Origin: a virus
Virus record (IMG/VR): IMGVR_UViG_3300009068_000005
Location: 1 to 40,732 of that record
Length of the DNA: 40,732 bases
Reading direction: 5' to 3' (one strand)
Shown here: piece by piece, positions 8,172-16,102 of the stretch
How the letters are laid out: every line of letters begins with the position of its first letter
Position numbering within the stretch: the stretch's first letter is position 1
Notes under the pieces: generated by a model
Seen by the model: only the letters and a program-made list of their open reading frames with translations
Databases searched by the model: none
What the model was told of the DNA's origin: nothing
Position numbers and translations under genes: made by a program

Positions 8172-8684
8172 ATGGCATCAACATTTGAACCAATTGGAAC
8201 TTCTACTTTAACATCAAGTGCTACCAATTTTTCTGTTACTTTTTCATCTATCCCTTCAACTTATACAGATTTAAGAGTTGTTGTAGCAATGCAAACAAGT
8301 GATAGTGGCAATGATACATGGCTCAATTTTAATGGTGATAGTGCTAGTAATTATGGTTGGCGAACTATGGAAGTAGAAGGCTCTAATACACTTGCAGGTT
8401 TGGCTATTTATTCTTCTGCTCAAATTAGAATAAATAACTGGCAATCATATACAACTGCAAATAAACCTGTTTTATATACTGCAGATATTTTAAATTATAC
8501 CAATACTACAGGATATAAAACTACTCTTAGTAAAGGACAGGGTTCTTATGGAACTTATGGCTCTACTGGTATGACATGTGGTATTTGGAGAAATACTGCT
8601 GCTATTACTAGTCTTACCGTTTTCCATGGTGGCACAGTAAATGCAAAATCCACATTTACTTTATATGGAATTAAGGCGGCGTAA
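8172..8684 (+). CDS. Beta-sandwich tail protein, paralogue C
   Basis: A 170-residue protein with Leu-Asn-Phe-Asn-Gly-Asp-Ser-Ala-Ser-Asn-Tyr, Ile-Trp-Arg-Asn-Thr-Ala-Ala-Ile-Thr-Ser-Leu and a C-terminal Leu-Tyr-Gly-Ile, matching paralogues A, B and D. It starts two bases after the previous stop codon and ends two bases before the next start. It is likely a tail decoration or receptor-binding protein. Confidence 0.65.
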   Translation: MASTFEPIGTSTLTSSATNFSVTFSSIPSTYTDLRVVVAMQTSDSGNDTWLNFNGDSASNYGWRTMEVEGSNTLAGLAIYSSAQIRINNWQSYTTANKPVLYTADILNYTNTTGYKTTLSKGQGSYGTYGSTGMTCGIWRNTAAITSLTVFHGGTVNAKSTFTLYGIKAA

Positions 8685-8686
8685 TT

Positions 8687-9205
8687 ATGGCTAATACTTA
8701 TGAACTTATCCAAGCAGTTAATTTAACAAGTGCTTCTACTTCTGTTACTTTTTCTTCTATACCGCAAACATATGATGATTTAGTTCTTAAATGTAGCGTA
8801 AGAATTGACAGCGCAACCACAAGAACTAATATTAAAATGACATTTAATGGAACACCTGCATTAGATGAAACATATATAGTAGGTTATGCTGCGAGTGTGT
8901 TGAGTAGTTATAACCAAGGTAATACATTTGCTTACTGGGAATATATTAATGGTAATTCAGCAACCGCTAATACTTTTGGTGTTGGTGAAATGCATTTAGC
9001 CAACTATACTTCAACAACTCAAACTAAAGTTGCATCTTTACAATCTGCTTCTGAAAGTAGTTCTAATACAACTACTGGTCAGTATATAAAAAGATTATGG
9101 ATTCAACCTTCAACTACTGCTATATCATCCATAACATTAGCACCAGCATCGGGTAATATGCTTACAGGATGTAGTTTTTATTTATTTGGAATCAAAAACA
9201 GTTAA
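8687..9205 (+). CDS. Beta-sandwich tail protein, paralogue D
   Basis: A 172-residue protein, the last of the tandem set. It begins with Tyr-Glu-Leu-Ile-Gln, has Thr-Phe-Asn-Gly-Thr in place of Asn-Gly-Asp, a Leu-Trp-Ile-Gln-Pro-Ser-Thr-Thr-Ala-Ile segment and a final Leu-Phe-Gly-Ile. The divergence suggests an old duplication or selection for different receptors. Confidence 0.65.
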   Translation: MANTYELIQAVNLTSASTSVTFSSIPQTYDDLVLKCSVRIDSATTRTNIKMTFNGTPALDETYIVGYAASVLSSYNQGNTFAYWEYINGNSATANTFGVGEMHLANYTSTTQTKVASLQSASESSSNTTTGQYIKRLWIQPSTTAISSITLAPASGNMLTGCSFYLFGIKNS

Positions 9206-9222
9206 TTAACTAAGGAGAAATA

Positions 9223-9456
9223 ATGTCAGATACACCAATAGCAATAGAAGTAAATTGTGAAACAGGCGAAGTAACAGAACGCCCACAAACAGCACAAGAA
9301 ATTATTGAAGCAGAGGCAAGAACTGCTGCAGCAATTGCTGAAAGAGAAGAACGCGAAGCAGCAGAAGCAGCAAAAGTTATTGCTAAAGCAAGTGCTGAAT
9401 CTAAACTATCAGCATTAGGTTTAACATTAGAAGAAATTGCTGCACTAAGCAAGTAA
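9223..9456 (+). CDS. Small acidic coiled-coil protein
   Basis: A 77-residue protein with AAGGAG at 9212-9217. Residues 25-65 are a highly charged Ala/Glu helix, and it ends in a Leu-Gly-Leu-Thr-x-Glu-Glu-Ile-x-Ala-Leu motif. That layout is common in small proteins beside phage tail fibres, where some act in fibre assembly. Assignment as a fibre chaperone is an inference. Confidence 0.65.
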   Translation: MSDTPIAIEVNCETGEVTERPQTAQEIIEAEARTAAAIAEREEREAAEAAKVIAKASAESKLSALGLTLEEIAALSK

Positions 9457-9474
9457 TACTTAAAACAATTATCC

Positions 9475-9498
9475 CTGAGCATGGACTAAAACTGCTCA
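9475..9498. repeat. Shared intergenic element CTGAG-N8-AAAACTGCTCA, copy 1
   Basis: This 24-bp element lies in the gap before the large tail gene. The same 16 fixed bases with the same 8-base spacer recur at 29,347-29,370. Here TGAGCA and TGCTCA can pair (six pairs), followed by a T-rich stretch, so it could be a weak terminator, an RNA-processing site or a late-gene control site. Confidence 0.5.
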
Positions 9499-9527
9499 TT
9501 TAATTTCTTAAAACTTGAGGAGAAGCC

Positions 9528-11558
9528 GTGGCATCAAAGTCGCCAGATATTTCCGAGCGCACGATAATTGATTTATCGGGTCGTTTATCTACATACTATG
9601 ACCTTAACGGTAACGCCTTTGATGTGGCTATTGCTGGTTTGCCATTTATTATGGCAGTAACAGACAGTACCCCATACAAGCGACAAACTGCAGAGTTTCG
9701 TGCTCAGCGTGTAGACCAGATGCGTGACCCAGGAGAGCACACTCTTGCTGGTTCAGGCTACTGGACACGAAGCCAATCTTCTTTTCATTACGGTGAAGGT
9801 ATCCAATTTACTGAGCCGATGGAAGGTAACGATATGGAAGTTCGCTTTCGTTACAACTCATCTTATGGCGTTAACCCTTGGACTCCAGGGCAATTAACCC
9901 TTCTTAGAAACACAACTAAAGTTCAGGCTTTTACTGGTGCATGCAAGATAGATACTGGTGCTAGTACCACAGGTGTTGCTTTCCTTGTGGCTACTGATTT
10001 ATCAGTTAGAACCACACAAACTACCGCAATGTACAAGATTACAACTGCTGGCACATCTACTGCCTTTGTTAACTGGTCATCATTTAGTAATGAAACAATC
10101 CTTGGTACTACATCAGATGGCACATACCTTTATGTGGCTACAACTGCTGGTGTTTATGATGTTAAATTATCTGACGGTACAACACATAAGTCATATACTT
10201 ACAACGCTCTAACAGCAGAGCATGCAGTTCTTAAATATGTTAAGAAGCGTATTGTTGGTGCATTTAAATTTACTAACAACACTTATTCAGCCTATGAATT
10301 GTTATTTCCCGATAAGGGTGGGGCTGCTGCGGTTGATATTAAAACCACAATGACATCAGCCAATGGAACTATTATCAATGGTTCAACATTACAACCAACA
10401 TTATGGACATGGACTGCCATCACCGAAGGTTCTAATGCAATTTATTTTGGTGGCTATGGTGGTGACCACTCTGGTATTTACAAGTTAGTAGTAGATGCTA
10501 CTGGTGCATTAGGTACTATTGTTACTGCTGCCACTATGCCACGAGGCGAAATCATTTTATCTCTTTATACATACCTTGGTACATATCTTATGGTTGGTAC
10601 AAACAAAGGCGCTCGCATTGCAACACTAGACCAAAACGGTGACATGACATACGGACCATTGGTATTCCACAATGAGAACGGTGTCTACGACTTTGAGGGT
10701 CGTGACTCATACATTTGGGCAACCAACACTAATGGTGTTAACTCTAACTCAGGTACTAAGCGTATGAACCTTGGTCAACCTATTACTCTTTCAGGTTATG
10801 CACAGCCTATATCTACAGGTGTGTATGCCCGTGCTAATGATGTTTTTGCTGATGCTACTACTGGAACAGTTCGTGCAGTTCGTATCATTGGTGCCGATAA
10901 TCAAACCGCTTTTGCCATTGACTCATCTGGAGTATGGCTTGAAAGTGCTACAGAATTAGTTGCACAAGGTGAAATTATTACTGGCTTTATTCGCTATGAC
11001 ACTTTAGAAAACAAAGCATGGAAGCGTATTCGTGTGCGTACACCAGATAATGCAACGGTTGGTGACATTGGCGTGTTTAAACATACAGCCGCTACCGATA
11101 CTGTTATTACAAACATTGATGAAGGCGAAGATACTTCTATTGATTATGATTTAACAACCACATATCCAGACATTTTTCCAGAGGCTGCGTTTAAACTAAC
11201 TATGTACCGCAATGCAACTACTGCTACTACTGGCGCAGTTGTTAATGGTATAGCAGTTAAGGCTTTACCTACACCTACTCGTGCTCGTATCTTGCAGATA
11301 CCTTTATTCTGTTACGACAAAGAAACAGACAAGACTGGAAACATGATTGGTTACGAAGGTTATGCCAAGGAGCGTTTAACAATCCTTGAAACCACCGAAG
11401 CAAAGGGTGACACCATTGTAATTCAAGACTTTAACGCAGGAGGTGACCCAGTTGAGTGCATCATTGAACAGGTTACCTTCACTCGCTCTACCCCCGCTAA
11501 TCGTAACTACTCAGGCTTTGGTGGAATCATCACCTTAGTTGCCCGTACTGTCGTATAA
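9528..11558 (+). CDS. Large tail protein, possibly beta-propeller
   Basis: A 676-residue protein starting at GTG with GAGGAGA just upstream. It has no transmembrane segment. The sequence is beta-rich throughout, with repeated short strands and Gly-Thr/Gly-Gly turns (for example Leu-Gly-Thr-Thr-Ser-Asp-Gly-Thr-Tyr-Leu-Tyr-Val), which resemble propeller blades; that is an inference. The position between tail fibre genes and lysis genes fits a tail tubular, hub or distal protein. I cannot assign a named family. Confidence 0.65.
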   Translation: MASKSPDISERTIIDLSGRLSTYYDLNGNAFDVAIAGLPFIMAVTDSTPYKRQTAEFRAQRVDQMRDPGEHTLAGSGYWTRSQSSFHYGEGIQFTEPMEGNDMEVRFRYNSSYGVNPWTPGQLTLLRNTTKVQAFTGACKIDTGASTTGVAFLVATDLSVRTTQTTAMYKITTAGTSTAFVNWSSFSNETILGTTSDGTYLYVATTAGVYDVKLSDGTTHKSYTYNALTAEHAVLKYVKKRIVGAFKFTNNTYSAYELLFPDKGGAAAVDIKTTMTSANGTIINGSTLQPTLWTWTAITEGSNAIYFGGYGGDHSGIYKLVVDATGALGTIVTAATMPRGEIILSLYTYLGTYLMVGTNKGARIATLDQNGDMTYGPLVFHNENGVYDFEGRDSYIWATNTNGVNSNSGTKRMNLGQPITLSGYAQPISTGVYARANDVFADATTGTVRAVRIIGADNQTAFAIDSSGVWLESATELVAQGEIITGFIRYDTLENKAWKRIRVRTPDNATVGDIGVFKHTAATDTVITNIDEGEDTSIDYDLTTTYPDIFPEAAFKLTMYRNATTATTGAVVNGIAVKALPTPTRARILQIPLFCYDKETDKTGNMIGYEGYAKERLTILETTEAKGDTIVIQDFNAGGDPVECIIEQVTFTRSTPANRNYSGFGGIITLVARTVV

Positions 11559-11571
11559 GGAGAACAATGTA

Positions 11572-11775
11572 ATGACACCTTCAAATTGGGCTGGACTAAT
11601 TGTATCTATTATTGCAATCATAACTGCGTTTGCTGCTTCTATTAGATGGTTAGTCAAGCATTATCTATATGAACTTAAGCCCAATTCAGGTGCAAGTTTA
11701 AAAGATTCCGTTATTAGATTAGAAGAAAAAGTAGAAATTTTGTACCAGATTTTAATATCAAAAGGTAAAGACTAA
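11572..11775 (+). CDS. Single-pass membrane protein, holin-like
   Basis: A 67-residue protein. The ATG at 11,572 lies 8 bases after AAGGAG; an ATG at 11,567 is followed at once by TAA and is ignored. Residues about 5-27 form one hydrophobic transmembrane helix, followed by a charged coiled-coil tail (Arg-Leu-Glu-Glu-Lys-Val-Glu-Ile-Leu). It overlaps the endolysin start by one base. Small membrane proteins in this position are usually holins or holin partners. Confidence 0.7.
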   Translation: MTPSNWAGLIVSIIAIITAFAASIRWLVKHYLYELKPNSGASLKDSVIRLEEKVEILYQILISKGKD

Positions 11776-12269
11776 TGGCACAAGTAGACGATTTCTTAGC
11801 AGTAGCACAAAAAGAAGTTGGCACAATAGAGGTACCTGAAAATAAAACTAAGTATGGTGCATTTACTAAACATGATGGACAACCATGGTGTGGTTCATTT
11901 GTTATGTGGTGTGCTGCTCAAGTTAAATTGAAACTACCTAACCTTGTCTTTACACCAGCAGGTGTAGCAGGATTCCAAGGTATAGGTGCATGGAGCAATG
12001 CAGCCACGGCATCACCTAAGCCTGGCGACATTGTGTTCTTTGACTTTGTTGAGGGCGGTAATCCAGTAGACCATGTGGGTATTGTGCTCAAAGACAACCT
12101 TGATGGGACCATTACTACCATTGAAGGCAACACGACACCCGAAAAAAAGAAGGGTTCTGAGCGCAATGGTGGCGAAGTAGCCATTAGAATTAGAGCGTAC
12201 AAGAAAGACAACAAGAGAAAACTTGCAGTGTTTGCTGCTGGTTTTGGTAAACCGAAATGGAGCAACTAA
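11775..12269 (+). CDS. CHAP-domain endolysin
   Basis: A 164-residue peptidoglycan hydrolase. The CHAP catalytic residues are visible: Cys39 in Pro-Trp-Cys-Gly-Ser-Phe, His100 in Val-Asp-His-Val-Gly-Ile, and the Glu117-Gly-Asn119 segment. The Pro-Gly-Asp-Ile-Val-Phe-Phe motif at 83-89 is also typical. There is no signal peptide, so export would need the flanking holins. There is no obvious separate cell-wall-binding domain; the basic C-terminus may serve. The family cleaves peptide bridges in the wall, consistent with a Gram-positive host. Confidence 0.9.
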   Translation: MAQVDDFLAVAQKEVGTIEVPENKTKYGAFTKHDGQPWCGSFVMWCAAQVKLKLPNLVFTPAGVAGFQGIGAWSNAATASPKPGDIVFFDFVEGGNPVDHVGIVLKDNLDGTITTIEGNTTPEKKKGSERNGGEVAIRIRAYKKDNKRKLAVFAAGFGKPKWSN

Positions 12270-12460
12270 TGAATAAAGAAAAAATCAAGGCGATTGTAGC
12301 AACATACCTTCGTGCTGCAGTGGCATCAGTATTGGCTTTATACCTTGCTGGAACCAGCGACCTAAAGACACTTGCATTAGCAGGCGTTGCAGCGGTAGCA
12401 GGTCCAGTCCTTAAGGCACTTGACCCTAACTCATCAGAGTTTGGTGTTGGCTCAAAGTAA
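12269..12460 (+). CDS. Holin-like membrane protein
   Basis: A 63-residue protein starting at an ATG overlapping the endolysin stop codon, with GGAG at 12,260-12,263. Residues about 12-50 are strongly hydrophobic, with two potential helices split by Thr-Ser-Asp-Leu-Lys. The tail is short and polar. An in-frame ATG at 12,257 would add four residues. Size, topology and location after the endolysin fit an actinophage holin. Confidence 0.75.
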   Translation: MNKEKIKAIVATYLRAAVASVLALYLAGTSDLKTLALAGVAAVAGPVLKALDPNSSEFGVGSK

Positions 12461-12477
12461 ATTAGTTTAAACAGAAT

Positions 12478-12508
12478 AGCCCCTCGCTTAAATGCGGGGG
12501 GCTTTTTT
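12478..12508 (+). terminator. Rho-independent terminator of the late/lysis block
   Basis: A ten-pair GC-rich stem (12,478-12,487 with 12,494-12,503, one T-G wobble), a six-base loop and six Ts. It ends the rightward late transcript after the holin gene. The stop codon of the convergent HNH gene lies in its loop. Confidence 0.93.
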
Positions 12509-12805
12509 GCTTTCCCAATCTTTATTTTGCTGAGTCTTTAAGCGATGGCAGTTAGCACATAATGTCTGGAGGTTGTCTGGTTCATTGTTTAAATGGTTGC
12601 CATCTATGTGGTCAACATCTAATTGACTGCGGTGTTCTGCTACAAAGCCACACAATTCACAGTAATCTTTTTTATTTTTAAATTGACTAGAGCGATACAA
12701 GTTATATTTATTTCTACAAGACCACCCATATTGTTTCTTCTTTAGTCTTGCGGGTCCACACACTGCACAGATACCCCACCGTTTGTTTGGATTTTTAAGG
12801 AGCAA
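12488..12805 (-). CDS. HNH endonuclease
   Basis: The core is a classical HNH nuclease: Cys-x2-Cys, then Asp-Val-Asp-His-Ile-Asp-Gly, Asn-x2-Pro-x-Asn-Leu, and Cys-x2-Cys-His. A second Cys-x2-Cys knuckle lies in the N-terminal half. The open frame extends upstream to at least 12,901 without an ATG, but that part overlaps the FmdB-like gene. I place the start at a TTG (12,805), giving 105 residues; the start is uncertain. The C-terminal codons lie in the late terminator. HNH proteins in phages act in homing or in DNA cleavage during packaging; which applies here is unknown. Confidence 0.7.
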   Translation of the reverse strand: MLLKNPNKRWGICAVCGPARLKKKQYGWSCRNKYNLYRSSQFKNKKDYCELCGFVAEHRSQLDVDHIDGNHLNNEPDNLQTLCANCHRLKTQQNKDWESKKAPRI

Positions 12806-12821
12806 TCTATGTTGCTTAGGC

Positions 12822-12989
12822 TTATCCCCCTGTTGAATAAAACCCACCAGTTTTAAATATAGTAGGGGTTGCGGTCCATATTCTTTCCATAGAAACACCA
12901 CAACATACTGGCAATCTTTCTTCTCCTATCTCAAAGAATTTTTCTTGAGTGGAGGAACACATTACACATCTAAAATCATAGGTCGGCAC
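12822..12989 (-). CDS. FmdB-type zinc ribbon protein
   Basis: A 55-residue protein from a GTG start, Met-Pro-Thr-Tyr-Asp-Phe-Arg-Cys. It has Cys-x2-Cys at 8-11 and Cys-Cys at 29-30, then Trp-Thr-x-Thr-Pro-Thr-Ile-Phe-Lys and a terminal Gly-Gly-Phe-Tyr-Ser-Thr. This is the layout of the small FmdB-like zinc ribbons found in actinobacteria and their phages. It overlaps the gene upstream by 14 bases and the extended HNH frame downstream. Its job is unknown; regulatory or RNA-binding roles are guessed for the family. Confidence 0.75.
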   Translation of the reverse strand: MPTYDFRCVMCSSTQEKFFEIGEERLPVCCGVSMERIWTATPTIFKTGGFYSTGG

Positions 12990-13131
12990 GGTTCTTAACC
13001 AATCTTTTTAAGGTGTTTAAACGCCTTAGTCTGGCTTGCTGTTCCCGTACTACACCAAGTTTAAACGCAACTTTGTATAGTAGGAATTGTTCAATCGTTA
13101 CAATCAGTATTAAAAGTATTTTCATTATCAT
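12976..13131 (-). CDS. Small membrane protein with basic tail
   Basis: A 51-residue protein with an N-terminal hydrophobic helix (residues about 4-19) followed by a very basic amphipathic tail (Arg-Leu-Arg-Arg-Leu-Asn, Leu-Lys-Arg-Leu-Val-Lys). It overlaps the end of the upstream gene by 41 bases and the FmdB-like start by 14, as expected in a tightly coupled operon. Two GTTTAAAC copies lie inside it. There is no strong ribosome site, so confidence is moderate. Confidence 0.5.
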   Translation of the reverse strand: MIMKILLILIVTIEQFLLYKVAFKLGVVREQQARLRRLNTLKRLVKNRADL

Positions 13132-13288
13132 CCACTGGTGTAGGTACAGTCACTAATGCTCCACAGTCAGCACACTTAGCATCGGTAAACCATAGGCTAA
13201 TCTCGTTATCTTCAAACATGCATCCCACTTGAAAGACAAGGTGTCCACAGTTAAGGCATACACTTGAGGGAATACCACGCAAGTTCAC
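13091..13288 (-). CDS. Zinc-ribbon protein
   Basis: Four cysteines form Cys-x2-Cys near the start and Cys-x2-Cys in the second half, separated by Glu-Asp-Asn-Glu-Ile-x-Leu-Trp-Phe-Thr-Asp. This resembles a small zinc-ribbon family common in actinophages. I chose the GTG at 13,288 (65 residues) because it precedes the recognisable domain; the frame is open upstream to a GTG at 13,366 (91 residues), with a basic segment of unlikely composition. It heads the leftward operon. Confidence 0.65.
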   Translation of the reverse strand: MNLRGIPSSVCLNCGHLVFQVGCMFEDNEISLWFTDAKCADCGALVTVPTPVDDNENTFNTDCND

Positions 13289-13366
13289 TATTAGCGGTGG
13301 CTTCGCTCGGCTCTTGAGGAGCCTCGCTATTACACCCTTCCGCTGCACGAACAGGAGTCTAATCAC

Positions 13367-13457
13367 TGTTTAAATTACATGTGTGTAATTCTCCTTCGGC
13401 GTGTCGTACAATAGAGCAGACTTTGTAGAGTAATCTCCTCTATTGAAAGGAAGGTAA
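13367..13457. promoter_or_regulatory. Divergent promoter region of the early operons
   Basis: This gap separates leftward genes (to 12,488) from the rightward replication operon (from 13,458), so it should hold promoters for both. On the + strand a TACAAT box at 13,408-13,413 with TGTAAT about 17 bases upstream is a possible promoter. A one-base variant of the genome palindrome (GTTTAAAT, 13,368) is at its left edge. The AAGGAAGG ribosome site of the next gene lies at its right end. Confidence 0.45.
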
Positions 13458-14312
13458 ATGACACTTGAACAAGTAACAGGTAAGAATTATGTTAGCCACT
13501 CAGCCCTAAATACATGGCTTAGTTGTGGTTGGCAGTTCTACCTATCACGAATACAGCATGTTCCCGAACAACCATCATACTGGTTAGCAGGGGGCAAGGC
13601 AGTACATGAAGGCACAGAACTTTATGACCGCCTATACCATGGCACTGACAAACAAGATACCTTCTCAGCACGAGGTGCATTTGAAGGTGCGTGGGAACTC
13701 AACTACAAGGCTGCAGATAACGGCATGGAGTGGAGAGCAGGTGGGCGTGCAACCAAGGCGTATCCAAACAAAGAGGATGCTGCTTGGTGGCTTGAGGCTG
13801 GACCTAAGATGATTGATTTTTGGGTGCAGTTTCGTCAAGATAGTGGCTTTACTATGTATCAGTTACCTGATGGTAGTGAGGCTATTGAAACAGAACTTAA
13901 TAAGGAGGTTGGAGGAGTGCCTATCAAAGCGTTCCTTGACCGACTAATGGTTGCACCAACAGGTGAGTTGATTATTGTAGACATTAAGACAGGTAGTAAA
14001 CCACCTGCTGGTCTAACTCAACTTGGTATCTACGCAATTCTTGTAGAGAAAATCTTTGGTGTTCGCCCTACCCTTGGTTCATACTTTATGGCACGGACTG
14101 GGGAACTAACCCAGCCTGAAAATTTAGACCGTTACACTGAGTCACGACTTGGTTCATGGGCTAAAGGCTTTGAGTTAGCCATGGAAAATAAAATCTTTAT
14201 CCCATCAGTTGGCTTTATGTGTGGCACATGCTCAGTTAACAGTGCGTGCTATGCAGTTGGTGGTAAAGACTCTCACCTCTACCCTGAAATACCTATAGGA
14301 GAAAACAAATGA
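13458..14312 (+). CDS. Cas4/RecB-like exonuclease with Fe-S cysteines
   Basis: A 284-residue nuclease of the PD-(D/E)xK superfamily. His50 in Val-His-Glu-Gly, Asp161 in Leu-Asp-Arg, and Asp175-Ile-Lys177 form the catalytic motifs. Cys23 in Ser-Cys-Gly-Trp-Gln-Phe-Tyr, plus Cys255, Cys258 and Cys264 near the C-terminus, match the four-cysteine iron-sulphur arrangement of Cas4 and AddB-type nucleases. There are no CRISPR genes, so a role in recombination or DNA end processing during phage replication is most likely. It is the first gene of the rightward operon and overlaps the next by four bases. Confidence 0.85.
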   Translation: MTLEQVTGKNYVSHSALNTWLSCGWQFYLSRIQHVPEQPSYWLAGGKAVHEGTELYDRLYHGTDKQDTFSARGAFEGAWELNYKAADNGMEWRAGGRATKAYPNKEDAAWWLEAGPKMIDFWVQFRQDSGFTMYQLPDGSEAIETELNKEVGGVPIKAFLDRLMVAPTGELIIVDIKTGSKPPAGLTQLGIYAILVEKIFGVRPTLGSYFMARTGELTQPENLDRYTESRLGSWAKGFELAMENKIFIPSVGFMCGTCSVNSACYAVGGKDSHLYPEIPIGENK

Positions 14313-14707
14313 GCATGAACGAAGCAGCAATTCAGATTAACTTCAAGACAAAAAAAGACGGCATGTTGATTAACCTTCGTGCCAACGATGCCATTGAACT
14401 TGATGGCTTGCTAGACAGTCTAACTCAACGCCTTGCAGCGTTGATTGACCTTGAACAAACTGTTGAAACAATGGCAACACCAGCGCAATCACAAGCAATG
14501 GCTGCTATTACTCAAGCATTTCCTAATGCAACACCAGTACAGGGATATAAGCCAGCAGGTGCACCAACACCTGAGTGCACTTGTGGTGGTGGAACAATGC
14601 GTTTAGTTCCAGCAGGTATCGCTAAGGCAACTGGTCGCCCATACAAGGGCTTCTATGCATGTCCAAAACCACAAGGACAGGCTTGCCAAAACAAGGTATC
14701 TGCATAA
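14309..14707 (+). CDS. Replication-module protein with C-terminal zinc finger
   Basis: A 132-residue protein. Residues 1-50 are an amphipathic region with Leu-rich helices (Leu-Leu-Asp-Ser-Leu-Thr-Gln-Arg-Leu). The C-terminal 40 residues form a four-cysteine finger of topoisomerase type: Cys-x-Cys-Gly-Gly-Gly-x-Met, Tyr-Lys-Gly-Phe-Tyr-Ala-Cys-Pro, then a last Cys. This suggests single-stranded DNA binding. Its place between nuclease and helicase genes supports a role in DNA metabolism. The name is not assigned. Confidence 0.65.
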   Translation: MSMNEAAIQINFKTKKDGMLINLRANDAIELDGLLDSLTQRLAALIDLEQTVETMATPAQSQAMAAITQAFPNATPVQGYKPAGAPTPECTCGGGTMRLVPAGIAKATGRPYKGFYACPKPQGQACQNKVSA

Positions 14708-14710
14708 CAC

Positions 14711-15508
14711 ATGCGCCTACTCAGCCGTGCTATTAAGACAGCATCACAAGGTGGTGCAACGCTTCCAGTTGTGTGGCAATCTCTTGCTGCCCAACAAATA
14801 GCAATCCGTTACGGCGAGGTAAGCATGATTGCTGGACCGCCAGGGGCAGGTAAGTCAACACTTGCATTGTCCTTGGCAGTCCGTGCAAAAGTTCCAACTC
14901 TTTATATCTCAGCAGATACACACTCTCACACCATGAGCCTTCGTCTACTTGCATTACTTACAGGTAGACAACAACAGGATGTAGAACCATTGATGGAAGC
15001 AGACAGAGATTGGGCAGCACAAATGCTCAAGCCTGCTGACCACATCATGTGGGAGTTTGATTCATCACCAACGCTTAAAGATATTGAAGATGCAGTTCTT
15101 GCATCTCGTGAGCGCTTAGGTGAGGATGTGCGTTTAATTGTATTAGATAACGCAGTAGATGTGACGATGGATTCTCAAGATGAGTGGGGCGGATTGCGTA
15201 CCTTAATGAAAGAACTTAAGTGGTGGGCTAGAGAAACTGGAGCAGCAGTAGTTGTGTGTCATCACACCAGCGAAGGCGTGCCAGGAAATCCATGTCCTCC
15301 ACAAAAGGCACTGCATGGAAAGGTGGCACAGACTCCTTCTCTAATACTCACTGTACATAATCAAGTTTCTACAATGGGTGTATGTGCAGTTAAAAACCGT
15401 TACGGTCCAGCAGATGCTACTGGTGGTACACCAGTGTGGTTGTCGTATGAACCAGCATCAATGCAAATCAATGATGTTATTTCATACGAACCAATGCAGT
15501 TAGTTTAG
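14711..15508 (+). CDS. RecA-fold ATPase, DnaB-like helicase
   Basis: A 265-residue ATPase. Walker A is Gly-Pro-Pro-Gly-Ala-Gly-Lys-Ser-Thr at 42-50, and a Walker B strand (Leu-Ile-Val-Leu-Asp-Asn) lies near the middle. A His-His-Thr-Ser segment after Ala-Val-Val-Val-Cys is like the motif-3 region of DnaB/RepA-type helicases. There is no N-terminal primase-binding domain, so it is a short, single-domain version. It is probably the replicative helicase, or a loader-type ATPase working with the split primase downstream. Confidence 0.8.
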   Translation: MRLLSRAIKTASQGGATLPVVWQSLAAQQIAIRYGEVSMIAGPPGAGKSTLALSLAVRAKVPTLYISADTHSHTMSLRLLALLTGRQQQDVEPLMEADRDWAAQMLKPADHIMWEFDSSPTLKDIEDAVLASRERLGEDVRLIVLDNAVDVTMDSQDEWGGLRTLMKELKWWARETGAAVVVCHHTSEGVPGNPCPPQKALHGKVAQTPSLILTVHNQVSTMGVCAVKNRYGPADATGGTPVWLSYEPASMQINDVISYEPMQLV

Positions 15509-15516
15509 GAGAATAC

Positions 15517-15843
15517 ATGGGTAAGTGGGAACTTACAGTAGTTGAAAATGCAGGAGAAATCCCAGCATCAAAAGTCACAACAGAGATTGCAGTCCAAACT
15601 GCACCCCTCAACATTGACATCAAGGCTCAGTTAATGATTGCTAAGCCTAAGACATTGGCGTATACCGTGGGTTGGAGGGCACTTGTTTGGCAAAATAAAG
15701 AAACTGGTCAGTTCAAAGACATCTCAGAAACAGAGTACGAAGAATACCTTAGGACTGGCACTATCAATATCTCCTCAACAGATGGAACAGATGGTGGAGA
15801 AGTTGGGTCTACCACTGGAGATAAAGGAAGCACTAAAGAGTGA
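15517..15843 (+). CDS. Replication-module protein of unknown function
   Basis: A 108-residue protein with GGAG at 15,509-15,512. The first 80 residues are mixed alpha/beta, with Trp-Arg-Ala-Leu-Val-Trp-Gln-Asn; the tail is Thr/Gly/Asp-rich and acidic, reminiscent of the flexible tails of single-stranded DNA-binding proteins, but no fold is recognised. The 3' end overlaps the next gene by 62 bases in another frame. Confidence 0.65.
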   Translation: MGKWELTVVENAGEIPASKVTTEIAVQTAPLNIDIKAQLMIAKPKTLAYTVGWRALVWQNKETGQFKDISETEYEEYLRTGTINISSTDGTDGGEVGSTTGDKGSTKE

Positions 15844-16102
15844 GATACCTCAGGTCTTAGAAAAGATTGAGGATGTTGCTAAAAAGATTTATGACCCACA
15901 TCAGATTTGGTTAGAGTCAATGCAGTTTGCTGACTATGTAACACAGTTAGCAAGCCACCTTGGCGATGACCATGGACCTGAGTGTACAAAAGAGATAGCA
16001 GAACAGTTGGCTAACATGTCTAACTCGTTTAAACAAATGGGAGAGAACGCTCTCCAGGTTCTTGATGAATCAGAAAGGGAAGTAGATGAGTCACAGTTCT
16101 AA
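15782..16102 (+). CDS. Helical protein of unknown function
   Basis: A 106-residue protein read in a different frame over the end of the previous gene. The start is placed at the ATG at 15,782, where protein-like composition begins; a second ATG at 15,791 is possible and neither has a strong ribosome site. It is largely alpha-helical and acidic, with Met-Gln-Phe-Ala-Asp-Tyr and a His-Leu-Gly-Asp-Asp-His-Gly segment. It overlaps the glycosyltransferase gene by 17 bases. Confidence 0.6.
   Translation: MEQMVEKLGLPLEIKEALKSEIPQVLEKIEDVAKKIYDPHQIWLESMQFADYVTQLASHLGDDHGPECTKEIAEQLANMSNSFKQMGENALQVLDESEREVDESQF

Noticed and set aside
13458-14312. Cas4 as part of a CRISPR adaptation system
   Set aside because: No Cas1, Cas2 or array is present; the nuclease fits phage DNA processing.
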